Source: Tiliqua scincoides (lineage: Eukaryota > Chordata > Lepidosauria > Squamata > Scincidae). Taken from it: a stretch of 64,000 nucleotides of DNA. The translations under genes were made by a program, and so were the position numbers. The notes beneath the pieces are model-generated. The model made no database searches, had not been told where the DNA came from, and saw nothing but the letters and a program-made list of their open reading frames with translations. Within the stretch, counting starts at the first letter, position 1. Every line of letters starts with the position of its first letter. Below, piece after piece: positions 10,488-21,096 of the stretch. The stretch spans positions 7,730,254-7,794,253 of the forward strand of contig NC_089826.1 in assembly GCF_035046505.1 (NCBI RefSeq). The letters are read 5' to 3'.

Positions 10488-10934
10488 CAGCAACTGTTAC
10501 CCTGCACATGCCCGATCTCATCTGACCTCAGAAGCTAAGCAGGGTCAGGCCTGGTTAGTACTTGGATGGGAGACCGCCTGGGAATACCTGGTGCTGTAGG
10601 CTTATACCATAGAGACTGAAGGTTGCCAACCATCTCCCTATACTGAACACTATCTCCCGATCTTGTCTGATCTCGGAAGCTAAGCAGGGTCAGGCCTGGT
10701 TAGTACTTGGATGGGAGACCGCCTGGGAATACCGGGTGCTGTAGGCTTACACCATAGTCTTTCGAGATTGAAGGTTGCCAACCATCTCCCTATACTGAAC
10801 ACTATCTCCCGATCTTGTATGATCTCGGAAGCTAAGCAGGGTCAGGCCTGGTTAGTACTTGGATGGGAGACCGCCTGGGAATAGTGGGTGCTGTCGGCTG
10901 ATATCATATTCTTTCGAGACTGAAGGTTGCCATC
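10488..10934 (+). mobile_element. 5S rRNA-derived SINE, head-to-tail trimer
   Basis: Three consecutive units (about 10488-10630, 10631-10782, 10783-10934) each carry a 5S-like body: GGAAGCTAAGCAGGGTCAGG (A box), GCCTGG (intermediate element), then GTACTTGGATGGGAGACC (C box) and GGGAATACCGGGTGCTGTAG. These are the internal RNA polymerase III promoter parts of 5S rRNA genes. Each unit ends with a non-5S tail, CCATAGTCTTTCGAGA then TGAAGGTTGCCAAC, identical in kind to the 3' end of LINE T. The first unit starts AACTGTTACCCTGCACATGC; units 2 and 3 start CATCTCCCTATACTGAACAC. It is a retroposon, not a working 5S gene. Confidence 0.88.
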
Positions 10935-11406
10935 CAGTTCACTTCTGATTTCAAGTTCTTTCTTTCACTGGAATCCTCCCAGGTCCCTGCTTCTGAAATA
11001 TGGGAGGCTGACTCTGAAAAGGATAAGAGTGACTCTTACGGGCTGCCTATGTGTTATGAGGGTGGTGTGGCTCAGGCCCACATGTCTTCCTGGTTGTGTT
11101 TGATTAAAAAAACAAAAGAAAAAGCCCCAATATGTCTTGGAGTTCTCAACATTAATTGTACTCTGATTTGGGAAGCAACTTGATTGGAAGTGGAACAAAA
11201 ATACTAAATAAATATTTTTGAAGCACAAAATTCAGAAGGTAGAGGAGCAGGTAAATGCAAAGTGCTGGTCCCGGGTTGCTGCAGGCTCTGGGACAAAGTC
11301 TCTTCCTGAACCCCTCATGGTGCTTCTGTCCGTCCCCGATAGTTAATTGTGTGTGGACCTGAGAACACTGGGGAAGAAATGCAACAATTTCTAACACATT
11401 ATTTTA

Positions 11407-11649
11407 TACTCCAGCTCTAATCCAAATTACATAGCTCGAGTCTTAATGGGCGCTGAACTAGATCCTGAAACGATTGTCTCTTCTGCGGAGGCTGTCTTAA
11501 AAGATTATGAAACCTTGTCTGCCGTTCATTCAGATGAGCTCATAGTGCAGTTTGCAAGACATAAAGAGGATCATTCCATCAGCCAGCACCAAACAAAACC
11601 CAAAAGGACATCCTGGACTTTTGGAGGCCTGCAAACAGATTCCTCCTAG
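11407..11649 (+). other. Unidentified open stretch, possible pseudogene or exon fragment
   Basis: A frame of about 80 codons follows an acceptor-like TTTTATACTCCAG (11402-11414). It reads SNPNYIARVLMGAELDPE, then VLKDYETLSAVHSDELIV, then QFARHKEDHS, ending at a stop at 11647-11649. The composition looks protein-like, but I do not recognise the family. There is no donor site in a sensible place. It may be a decayed retroelement or pseudogene piece, or chance. Confidence 0.2.
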
Positions 11650-12601
11650 ACTCTTTCTTTGATGGTGTTCCAAACACTGGAACGTTTTGATCAGAGGAGC
11701 CAGAGAATCAGCATCCCTTCCATTAGGTCAGTCTCTTTTGGGGACTATTACTTTCTCCTTCTCTGACATCTTGATTGCTTTGACACCAAGGCAGCCTGAG
11801 CACCAGTTTTTCCGTCTCAACGGGGGCAGGTATTAATTCAGGTATTAATTCAGTCAACTCAAAATTCAGTCGACTTTATATTGTTGTGCAAGGGGTAGTT
11901 TAAGATTCAGGAATCATTTGCATTTGTTTTGGATAATAGACAGAAAAGTTTTATAAAACAGTTAGTGGCAATCCTGCCTTTCCATGTGAACATGTTGCAG
12001 TGTAAGTAAACTTAGAAGGAAGGCAGAAATAAGAGGGCTTGTTTTTAATTATGGGAAGATACACTTCTTATAGTAAGAAATCAGACTCCCTGTCCCATTG
12101 CTAAAGGGCTACAATGTCATTTAGGAGCTCTTCAGATTAATCTTCTATGATCATAGAGCACAGGGGCAATTTCACAAAGCAGGCAGATGTGCAGCTGGGT
12201 GCACTGTGTTTTAAGCAAGGACTTCCTTGATTCCAAGTTCAGCTCTATAAAAATAAAGCACAGCGGTTCTCCACTCTGTCCAGGGCTGGCTCATCCATGA
12301 GGCCATCTGAAGGAGTCACATCAGGCAACAGATTAGTGGGAAGGTGCCATCTCTGTTCACCTACTTGCCTCCACTGTTCCATCCTGGACTGGAAAAGGGA
12401 CAGAGAGGAAACGGAAATGTGAAGGGTAAGAGAGTGCTGAGCTAGAACTCTGGAGAGTGAGAAGAGCAGAAGCTGGCACATTATTGGGTGGGTGGGGGAC
12501 AGCATTTGGCATGCCACTTAAGGTGTCGTGAGGTCTTGGGCCAGCCCTGAGACTATTCTTGAACCTAGAAAGGATGGTTAACATTGTGCACTTAAATTTT
12601 G
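11650..12601. other. Intron sequence without recognised features
   Basis: No gene or repeat family was recognised. A direct repeat of AGGTATTAATTCAG occurs at about 11828-11853. Confidence 0.4.
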
Positions 12602-12609
12602 TTATAAAG

Positions 12610-13045
12610 CAGGGGTGCCCAAACCCCGGCCCTGGGGCCACTTGCGGCCCTCTAGGACTCCCAATGCAGCCCTCAGGGAGCTCCCAGTCTCCAATGAACC
12701 TCTGGCCCTCCAGAGACTTGCTGGAGTCTGTGCTGGCCTGATGCAACTGCTCTCAGCACGACAGCCAACTGTTCGACCTCTCGCATGAGCTGTGGAACAA
12801 GGGCTCCCTCCACTGCTTGCTGTTTCGCATCTGTGATGCAGCAGTGGCAGCAAAGGAAAGGCCTTTTATAGGCCTTGAGCTATTACACGATCTCCAGTCA
12901 TCCATATAAGTTCCATCTCTAATATATTCATTTATGTAAATTCATTCAAATTTGAAATGTAAATTAATTCTTTTTTCCCCCGGCCCCCTGACACAGTGTC
13001 AGAGAAATGATGTGGCCCTCCTGCCAAAAAGTTTGGACACCCCTG
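12610..13045. mobile_element. hAT MITE, family H4, full-length copy
   Basis: Starts CAGGGGTGCCCAAACCCCGG and ends AAAGTTTGGACACCCCTG. A perfect 8-bp duplication, TTATAAAG, flanks it (12602-12609 and 13046-13053). It is non-coding; the GC-rich left two thirds joins an AT-rich right third with TAAATTCATTCAAATTTGAA. Confidence 0.92.
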
Positions 13046-13490
13046 TTATAAAGGAAAGTAATCAAATCCACGATTTTTCCTTTTGATATTTGCTTTACGA
13101 TACCACAAAGGGGTTCTCAAATATTCAGTCTCTCTGTGTGTGAATCTGCTGGCACCCTAAGTCAGATGATACAGACAGACTAAAACTGTCTCGTGTAATA
13201 ATTCCACAGACACCCAGTATAAGTTACTTGAAACTTCTTACCAACAGGAATGGAAAGTGGACCTGGACAAGGAGGCTCTGTATTTAAGCTTTGGAAAGTG
13301 GTCAAAGCCATGATTTTTACTTTACCTCTATTTAGTTTTATGAAACTATTTTTCCTATTATCGGAGGCATTACCTGATGTCTCATAATCCCTGCACTCTT
13401 TAAGGCATGGGAATGTCTCTATGTTGCCTACCACAGAATAAGCCACAATAAAACACCTTGTGCCAGCTCTTGGGTGTAAGATCCCTTAGC

Positions 13491-13693
13491 CAGTGGCATA
13501 GCTAGAGGGAGTGCAAAGCAGTAAGTTTTGCAGGGAGCCTCACCGTAGCATGCAAGGGGCTTCTCCCCCTCCCCTTTGGAGCCAGGTGCACACCTCTGTT
13601 TTGCTCTTGTGGCTCCGAGGAAGAGGGATTGCTTGCACACTGTGGTCTCCCTGCAAAACTTATTGCTTTGCACCCCCTCTAGCTATGCCACTG
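13491..13693. mobile_element. Palindromic hAT MITE, family H2, copy 2
   Basis: Ends are CAGTGGCATAGCTAGAGGGA and (right) CCCTCTAGCTATGCCACTG. The interior folds back on itself around AAGTTTTGCAGGGAG and CTCCCTGCAAAACTTA. A clean 8-bp duplication is not visible at the exact ends. Confidence 0.82.
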
Positions 13694-14308
13694 GGTCCCA
13701 TCCCCTAATTCTTACTCTGCAATTCAGACTTTTTCAGACATTCAAATGTGTCTTCTACATCTCCTCATGTTAAGTTGGCGCAGAGTCAAAGGCCTGCCAA
13801 GTCCCTGCAGACACCACAAACAGGGAAATAAGAAACGAAAGTGTCAGGACTGCTGATATGAACTCAGCCATTGTTGCACGGCTGAAAATTCATGATAACC
13901 AAGTAAGCTGCAGGGTACATTTCAAAGTGTTGGCTGAGAAGTAAGCTCCAAAATCCCATTAAGAAATTACAGGATTTATGTACATTCCTCCCATCTCTCA
14001 GCTTTTTCCCCTGGAAACATGGAGTGCTGGGCTGGTCCCATTGCCAAGCCAGTGCAATCTCATTTCATTCCTACAGCCCTTCCTTGGTAATCTGCTGCTT
14101 TGAAATCCACTTCTGACTTCCAGTAGAGAAAAATACATTTTTCCCCCCTTCAAAAGACCATTATTAGGTAATTAAACAGTAACTTACAGATTACAGATGA
14201 GAAAGCTAAATAGAAATGGCACCAGTATCCGCTGGGCATTCTGACAAATGATGACTCTGCTATTTTTTTTGGTAAAGTAACTATCTTTGCTCTGTACTTA
14301 CAGTGTGC
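13694..14308. other. Intron sequence without recognised features
   Basis: No gene, repeat end or promoter was recognised. Confidence 0.4.
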
Positions 14309-14850
14309 AGGGGTTGTAGGTCAGTGGTACGGCACATGCTGCAGGTCCCAGGTTCAGTCCTACTGCTAGTCAATGTGGACTGTATTGAGCTAGATCAGGG
14401 GTGTCCAAAGTTTTTGGCAGGAGGGCCACATCATCTCTCTGACACTGTGTCGGGGGCCGAATTAATTTACATTTTAAATTTGAATAAATTTACATAAATG
14501 AATATATTAAAGAGGAACTTATATGAATGAATGAAGGTCTTGCAATAGCTCAAGGCCTATAAAAGGGCTTGCACAAAGCAAGGCTGGCCTTTCCTTTGCT
14601 GCTGCTATTGCATCACAGACGTGAAACAACAAGCAGTGGAGGGAGCCCTCATCCCACAGCTCACTCGCGAGGCCAAACAGTTGCCCTCACGCTGAGAGCA
14701 GTTGCGTCAGGCCAGTGTGGGCTCCAACAAATCTCTGGAGGGCCAGAGGCTCATTGGAGACTAGGGGCTCCCTGAGGGCCGCGTAGAGAGGCCTTGAGGG
14801 CCGCAAGTGGGCACCCCTGAGCTAGATGGACCAATGGTGTGGACCAATTA
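14309..14850 (+). mobile_element. tRNA-derived SINE split by a hAT MITE
   Basis: The 5' part (14309-14395) holds an A-box-like GTAGGTCAGTGGTACGGCA and a B-box GGTTCAGTCC, the RNA polymerase III promoter of tRNA-derived SINEs. The 3' part resumes after the hAT copy with AGCTAGATGGACCAATGGT, the usual end region of this lizard SINE family. Better preserved relatives are at 50991-51178 and 40821-40948. Confidence 0.65.
14396..14819. mobile_element. hAT MITE, family H4, full-length copy inside a SINE
   Basis: It is in the orientation opposite to the copy at 12610: it starts CAGGGGTGTCCAAAGTTTTT and ends AAGTGGGCACCCCTG. A perfect 8-bp duplication, AGCTAGAT, flanks it (14388-14395 and 14820-14827). 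Confidence 0.92.
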
Positions 14851-17724
14851 GTGTAAGGGTGTTTCCTATCAGTGTCAGGGCCTGTGTTTTCTATCATTGC
14901 TTGGGTGCTCTTGGGCCTGATTTCCCCCCCCCCCGGCTTGTGCACACACTCGTTCCCCCACCTTCCTGCTGGAGCGAACTTGGAGTGTGCCTTTTGCTCA
15001 GCAAAATGAAGGGCTGATCTCCGTTCATCAGGTGCTTGTCTAGCAGCAGTGAGGGAGAGGCATCCCCTCCATGATCACGCCTTTCCATTTAGCCACAAAA
15101 ATGGGGAACACCAATATGGATGGAAGACATTTTTCTAGCTATGATGAAAGGAAGACGCCTGCCAAGATAGCTTCTCTTCCTGTTCTCAGTTCACCCTTCT
15201 GAACTGCTTCCAAGCAGCTGTTGTGCCTTCTACTCGTAGTTGACCAGAACTGATGCAGAATTAGACTCTAGAAAGGGAGGGAATAGGAAGTGCCCATGTG
15301 GTGACTTCCTCCTGTTTCCTCAGAAACTAACAGGACTTGCTCCCAGGACAGGCTACCACTGGGAGTATCCCACTGGGATCGGGAGCCGATCAACTGCAGC
15401 CCCTCCAGGGCCATGGGTCCTTGACACGTATCTTGGTAGCCCCACACTATGACGCTGCCACTGCCGGTAATGGTAGAGACATCATTGCAATGAGGCTTCC
15501 AGTTTTATCATATGTGATTAAATAGGGTTTGCAGCTTTTCATTGGGCTTCAGAAACTTTCAAAACCTACGTGATCAGAGGTGAGAGTGGGACAGAAGACC
15601 GAGCCCACAAACCGTGGGTAACAGTGCCTCTGTCGTTCTGTCTTCAACCGACTTAAAGCATCTGCCTATCTCCAGCTTGAGATGTTGGAGGCCACACAAT
15701 GATTTCACAGACGTAGAGACTTTTAAAAAATGTTTTCACAATCGTATACACTCACAGGAGCCGTCCAGACGGAATAGGCCCCAGGACTTCTGAATAATCA
15801 GTGCAGATTTATGGGGGGTGTGTGATACTCGTATATATAAAAGTTGGTACTGGAGCAGCTGGACATTTAATGCTTTATTTTTCTCCTGAACTTTTGATAG
15901 CACTCAGTTATAGGAGTGACCAGAATTGGAAAACGAATGCCTATTTTAGGTTGAGAGTCTGGTCTGAATCTTCTTTGTAGACAACTTGGTTCATTGTGCT
16001 TATAGGAGGGTATTTTGCAAGGGGGCTTAGAAGCGTCCACATTTCTCAAACCTGGTCTCATAGAGACTGAGAAATGAACTGTTGGAATTCCAGCCAGTGC
16101 CTGGCCCTCTTCCAGGAATGCATCCATGACAAGATGCTATTCTGATCCTAAGTGGATAGCTTTAAAGTATCAGAAGAAATTAAAAACCTTTAACAATATG
16201 GGGGGGGGGGAAGAGAAATTATCTTAATCTTTTACTAGATTCCCACCACCCCAGTTCATGTCTGTGTAAAGCACTTGCTGGTGTTTGATGAATAGCGTTT
16301 GTTCATAAAGAGATACAGGCGACTGACCTGAGAAGAAGGCAACAGCAAAAAGGTTAGGAGAATTAGTCATGTAGAGGCGACTGGTATTAATAGATGTATT
16401 GTGGCACTCTTGGCACACTATCAGTAATTAAGTTGTTGGCAGTCTTGCCTTGGTTCAGTTGCTACCACGGTTTCCCCCTAGCATGCAGTTCAGTGCCTTT
16501 GCAGGGGAGGTAAATGCAAGACTTGTGTTACTCCGGCAATTTCTGATTCTAGGTCAGCTAAGAGGCTTCCGTCAAGTTTCTTTGTGCTGTTCTGTGTCCA
16601 TAATTAGCCTTTGGAGTTGAATGCTAGGGGCTTTGAAACAAAAGCAGGAGACCATACAACACCACTGGGTTAGCTCCATCTTGGTTCAAAACAGGCACAT
16701 CCCAAGCCAATTTTATAATGTGTTGTGAGGAAGCCCAAGATCAAACTCTGCCTGAGACCAGGTGTGTTTTCATTACAGCTCCAACTTTTGCATATCTTAA
16801 TTTGATGTTGTTTGGTCTGCATGTATGGTTTATCCCTGTCATTTACGGCAAGTATGCTTGTTTCTGTAAATGTGTATTTATGAATGCCATATATCTCTGA
16901 AGCAAACAAATCACAACAATTTTGAGGGTTTGTCTTTGGGGCAAACATTTATGATGTCCCTAAAATTGTTTTATAGTTTTGTGAAGACTTTTGCTAAACT
17001 TCTCAGGAGGGCTCTACACATCCCTAGATTATTGCTCGAATCCTAGATCAAATCAGTAAATTGGAAGAATTCCCAGAACCATATTTGGCAGGCAGACTAG
17101 ACTATAGCCAAAAGGAAGAGTGTCACCCCAAATTAGTGCTGGCTCATGTATGTATGTTAGAAGATCTGTGTCTTCATTCTAGAAGTTTCTCCATGGACAG
17201 CACTTTGGTAGTCGTTTCAAGAATGCTGCTTCAGAAGTCTCAATGAGAGCTCTGTAAAATGCAAATCGCCATATTAACCTTAAGTTATTAAATGAGAGAG
17301 TAAAATGGTTACCCAAGGAGAAAAGCACCGGGTTTTCCTTTTTACTGTGTCCAATTATGCTGTGATAATGACCTCACCAACCCTGTCCATCACTTGCAAG
17401 CTCAGGTCAGAGAGAAACTCTGACCTGGCCAGCTGGGTGACAGAAGACAAACAATGATGAATTCACTTTTCAGTTGATCTTGCTTGAAAGGTCTCCCAGT
17501 GATCTGTCAAGCATTTTGAAGAATCGAGTTACAATCCTGTACACACATTTCTAAGAGCAAATCCCATTTAAGCTATTTCTGCCCAACATTGCTACACCCA
17601 ACAAGGATCAAATGTGTACACCTGTGGGCTGAGCAGAAATGGGTTAACACAATAGGACTTACTTCTGAGTAAACCTGCCTTTGATGGTAGTGTAAAGGAT
17701 ATTTTTGCACACTGGATGGAGTTA
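14851..17724. other. Unique-looking intron sequence
   Basis: This is the longest stretch without recognised repeats (2.9 kb). It holds homopolymer runs of C (about 14927-14936) and G (16201-16210) and many short open frames without domain content. A 40-bp relic of the family K palindrome (ATAGGACTTACTTCTGAGTA) occurs at about 17652-17675. No conserved exon or promoter could be identified by eye. Confidence 0.4.
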
Positions 17725-17725
17725 T

Positions 17726-17961
17726 CTATCGATCTATCGATCTATCGATCTATCGGATCTATCTATCGGATCTATATCTATCTATCTATCTATCGGATCT
17801 ATCGGATCTATATCTATCTATCGATCGATCGGATCTATCGGATCTATATCTATCTATCTATCGATCGGATCGATCGATCGATCGGATCTACGATCTATCG
17901 GATCGATTGATCGATCGGATCTACGATCTATCGGATCGATCTATCGGATCGATCGATCGAT
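17726..17961. repeat. Complex ATCT/ATCG tetranucleotide microsatellite
   Basis: About 236 bp of ATCT and ATCG units, with repeated GGATC interruptions. All three frames on the + strand stay largely open (repeats of Ser-Ile-Tyr-Arg), which explains long spurious open frames here. Confidence 0.95.
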
Positions 17962-18053
17962 CTAATGGATGCCCTGTGCCGTGGCATCCATTTAAGATTG
18001 CTACAGGCTACAGCAACTAAGGTGCTGAAGTGCACAGTTTGGAAACCATGGAC

Positions 18054-18193
18054 CGGTGGCATAGCTGGAGGGGGGCGAAGCACTCAGCCTGGCAGGGAGG
18101 TGGGCGAGTGGCCCCTCCCTTCAGAGCCATTCCCTGGCTCGCCCACCTCCCTGCCAGGCTGAGTGCTTCGCCCCACCTCCAGTTACACCACCG
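18054..18193. mobile_element. Palindromic hAT MITE, subfamily H2b, copy 1
   Basis: A 140-bp near-perfect palindrome beginning CGGTGGCATAGCTGGAGGGG and ending CCAGTTACACCACCG, with inner arms GCGAAGCACTCAGCCTGGCA. A perfect 8-bp duplication, CCATGGAC, lies at 18046-18053 and 18194-18201. The terminal repeats match family H2 but the interior differs; the same subfamily is at 25524-25685. Confidence 0.9.
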
Positions 18194-18398
18194 CCATGGA
18201 CCTAACACCATAGACTCAGAGTTTCTGAGTCCACTGACTGATAAATGTGTCACGTCCCATCAGATGTGGATGTGTTGATGGGCCACATCTACTTCCAGAA
18301 AGCAAACTTAAAAGTGGGAACAGGGCAGGAGTCATGATTAACTGTGGGGACCTCAGCCCAGATTGAGACCATGATGTGGAAGGAGGGGGCTTGACCCT

Positions 18399-19026
18399 CA
18401 GAGGTGTCTCTAGGGTTTGTGACACATGGTGCGAGAGCTCATTGCATCACCCCCAAGATGGACCTCCTCCTGTACCAGACCATACAGAATAAATTACAAT
18501 ATCATATTCACAGCCTAAATGCAGTGGTATCACCAGGGTTGGTGTTGCCCCCATTCACTTTGTTTCTTTGTTTTAATGGTCACCCAACAAATCAGTGATC
18601 AACAAAAAACCAGTGGCCAACTTGATGACCTTCACTTAACTGAATAAGAGTTCTAGTACTAACTCTGATACATGGAAATGAGAGCTGGCTCATACTAACA
18701 CCTTACTGGTTCCCTGCTATGTCATCATAACGCCTCATTGGCTCTCATTTGTCAGTTTTGAGTTATGGGAATCCACTTTTTGTTACGCAAGGCAGTTGTG
18801 TTTTCCTTTTCTGGTTATTTGGCTATAACTTTTGACAGAATACAGATATTTCACTGCAGTCTGTTTCACTGCATTCTGCATTAAATTACCCATCAAATGA
18901 TATATAACATGATGGTATTATTTGAAAATGCCATGATTTTCACAATTTTTGGCTAGTAGTAGTGTCACTGCCCCTGAGGGTGTCGCCTGGTGCAGTCCAC
19001 ACCCCCGCCCCCTTGTAATGCCACTG
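18399..19026. mobile_element. hAT-type DNA transposon, family H1, shorter copy
   Basis: Starts CAGAGGTGTCTCTAGGGTTT and ends CTTGTAATGCCACTG, flanked by TTGACCCT (18391-18398) and TTAACCCT (19027-19034), seven of eight identical. It shares with 1583-2764 the blocks TATATAACATGATGGTATTA and GGCTATAACTTTTGACAGAA. An inner CAGTGGTATCACCAGGGTTG near 18522 repeats the terminal motif, as in the larger copy. Confidence 0.82.
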
Positions 19027-19034
19027 TTAACCCT

Positions 19035-20271
19035 TTCCCACCGTGCTGTTTTCCCAGTGAAACTCCTCCCTCCACAACTGTTTTTCCTGGGAGAAAAACC
19101 ATCACGGAAACCAATAGCAGTGTGGCAGGCTCCGGAGGAAGAGGAGAAGGAGAAGGGCAAGGCCTTCCTCCTCTCCTTCTGAAGCAACAAGACAGGTAAG
19201 CAGGTGGGAAGGAGGGAGGGGGCTTAGACACTGTTGTGATCCCAACCAGATCATTTGTGGCACGACAGGGCCCAATTTGACCTGGACCAAACTGTTTTCT
19301 GAATTTAGAAGGGGGGAAAAAGACCAGTTTTCAGAACCCAAGTCCAAATCTGACCAGCGGAGCCTGCCTCATCACTGGTGCTGGGTTGAAGCAAGTGTTT
19401 GAGATTTCTAGAATATAATGAATACTGTTTAAGGGACTTCCCGTACATGCTGCTAACCTCGGCGGTGGAGGCAACTGTAGCAGCATGTCACATCTAATGA
19501 ACACGGACAGCTTGAAGGTTAACTCGGGACAACTGCATCAGAGATGTAACTTTTCCTTGTTTTGTTGTGGGTCAGTGCCTCTCTTTCCACCCCCACTGTC
19601 CCTCTTCTCATGAGAAACAATCCGAATAGCATTTGAAAGAACAGCATGGGGGAACAATGGAGTGCTTTCCTTTCCACACCAGGAGTTGTGCATGAGTGTG
19701 TTAATGAGGCTCACGTGTGAGGGAGGCCAGCAATCTCCGACCGACCGTTAATTTGCACATGAGTGCACCAAGAATGCAGAAACTATTCAGCAAAAGCAAG
19801 TTTTTAGCGTCCACACGTTGCTGACCCTGTTAAACGCTGTACCAGTTCAGCTATTTAAAATCCATGAAATCTGACACTTGGAAAACAGCGGCAGGATGAG
19901 GGAAAAGAGTGCATTTCAGGAGGCAGGAAGGCAAGGGGACTATCTATACAATGGAGAATTTGGATTTGCCCTAATAAGGTTGCGTATGTGAGGTTTGGAT
20001 TGTTTTTTTTTAATTATGTCATTTGTTGGTCTTGGAAACAGGATTTTCTTTTAAGAATTAATCCATTAAAAGTCCCAGTGGCATCACATGAGTTCTAAAG
20101 CCAGTTAACCTGATACTTGCAAAGGGCACAAAGATTCGCTTGCCACCATTTTAGGCATAGATTGGATTGCACATTAGAGTTGCCCTGCTGGCTCAGGCCA
20201 AGAGCTTTTTAGTCTGTTTATTGTGGCCAGATGTCTCCTGACCTGATGGTCATATGCATCCCCTCTGTTGT
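19035..20271. other. Intron sequence without recognised features
   Basis: Mostly unique-looking DNA. Overlapping open frames at 18918-19347 are low-complexity (GGAGGAAGAGGAGAAGG). A short CR1-like relic (TTGCCCTGCTGGCTCAGGCC) lies at about 20181-20200. Confidence 0.4.
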
Positions 20272-20995
20272 TACATAAGAACAGCCCCACTGGATCAGGC
20301 CATAGGCCCATCTAGTCCAGCTTCCTGTATCTCACAGCGGCCCACCAAATGCCCCAGGGAGCACATCAGATAACAAGAGACCTCACCCTGGTGCCCTCCC
20401 TTGCATCTGGCATTCTGACATAACCCATTTCTAAAATCAGGAGGTTGCGCATACACATCATGGCTTGTACCCCGTAATGGATTTTTCCTCCAGAAACTTG
20501 TCCAATCCCCTTTTACAGGCATCCAGGCTAGACGCCATCACCACATCCTGTGGCAAGGTGTTCCACAAACCGACCACAAGCTGAGTAAAGAAATATTTTC
20601 TTTTGTCTGTTCTAACTCTCCCAACACTCAATTTTAGTGGATGTCCCCTGGTTCTGGTGTTATGTGAGAGTGTAAAGAGCATCTCCCTATCCACTCTGTC
20701 CATCCCCTGCATAATTTTGTATGTCTCAATCATGTGCCCCCTCAGGTGCCTCTTTTCTAGGCTGAAGAGGCCCAAACGCCGTAGCCTTTCCTCATAAGGA
20801 AGGTGCCCCAGCCCTGTAATCAATCAATCAATCAATCAACAGTATTTATATACCGCTTTTCAACTAAAAGTTCACAAAGCGGTTTACAGAGAAAAATCAA
20901 ATAACGTAAATGGCTCCCTGTCCCAAAAGGGCTCACAATCTAAAAAATTCATCTTAGTCGCTCTCTTTTGCACCTTTTCCATTTCCACTATGTCT
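20272..20995 (-). mobile_element. CR1 LINE 3' part with readable RT C-terminus
   Basis: The - strand frame at 20458-20823 gives GLGHLPYEERLRRLGLFSLE, KRHLRGHMIETYKIMQGMD, NTRTRGHPLKL and FFTQLVVGLWNTLP, the conserved C-terminal region of CR1 reverse transcriptases. The 3' UTR follows and ends in GTTCTTATG (20274-20282 complement). The element is 5'-truncated. A 130-bp fragment of another element interrupts it at 20820-20949. Confidence 0.88.
20820..20949 (-). mobile_element. LINE/SINE 3' end inserted in the CR1
   Basis: A short (ATCA)n tail at 20820-20840 on the + strand is followed by CAGTATTTATATACCGCTTT and AAAGCGGTTTACA blocks, the 3' end of a different retroelement in - orientation. CR1 sequence resumes at CATCTTAGTCGCTC. 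Confidence 0.65.
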
Positions 20996-21096
20996 TTTTT
21001 GTTAGTCTCCAGCATCAGGTTATTTGAGATATTCAGATATTATTTGAGATATTCAGGCTCTGAAATTGGAGGTTGCAATTTCCCCTTCCTTTGGGG

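Noticed and set aside
17705-17965. Open frames of 86 and 64 codons rich in Ser-Ile-Tyr-Arg-Asp
   Set aside because: They are translations of the tetranucleotide microsatellite, open in several frames at once.
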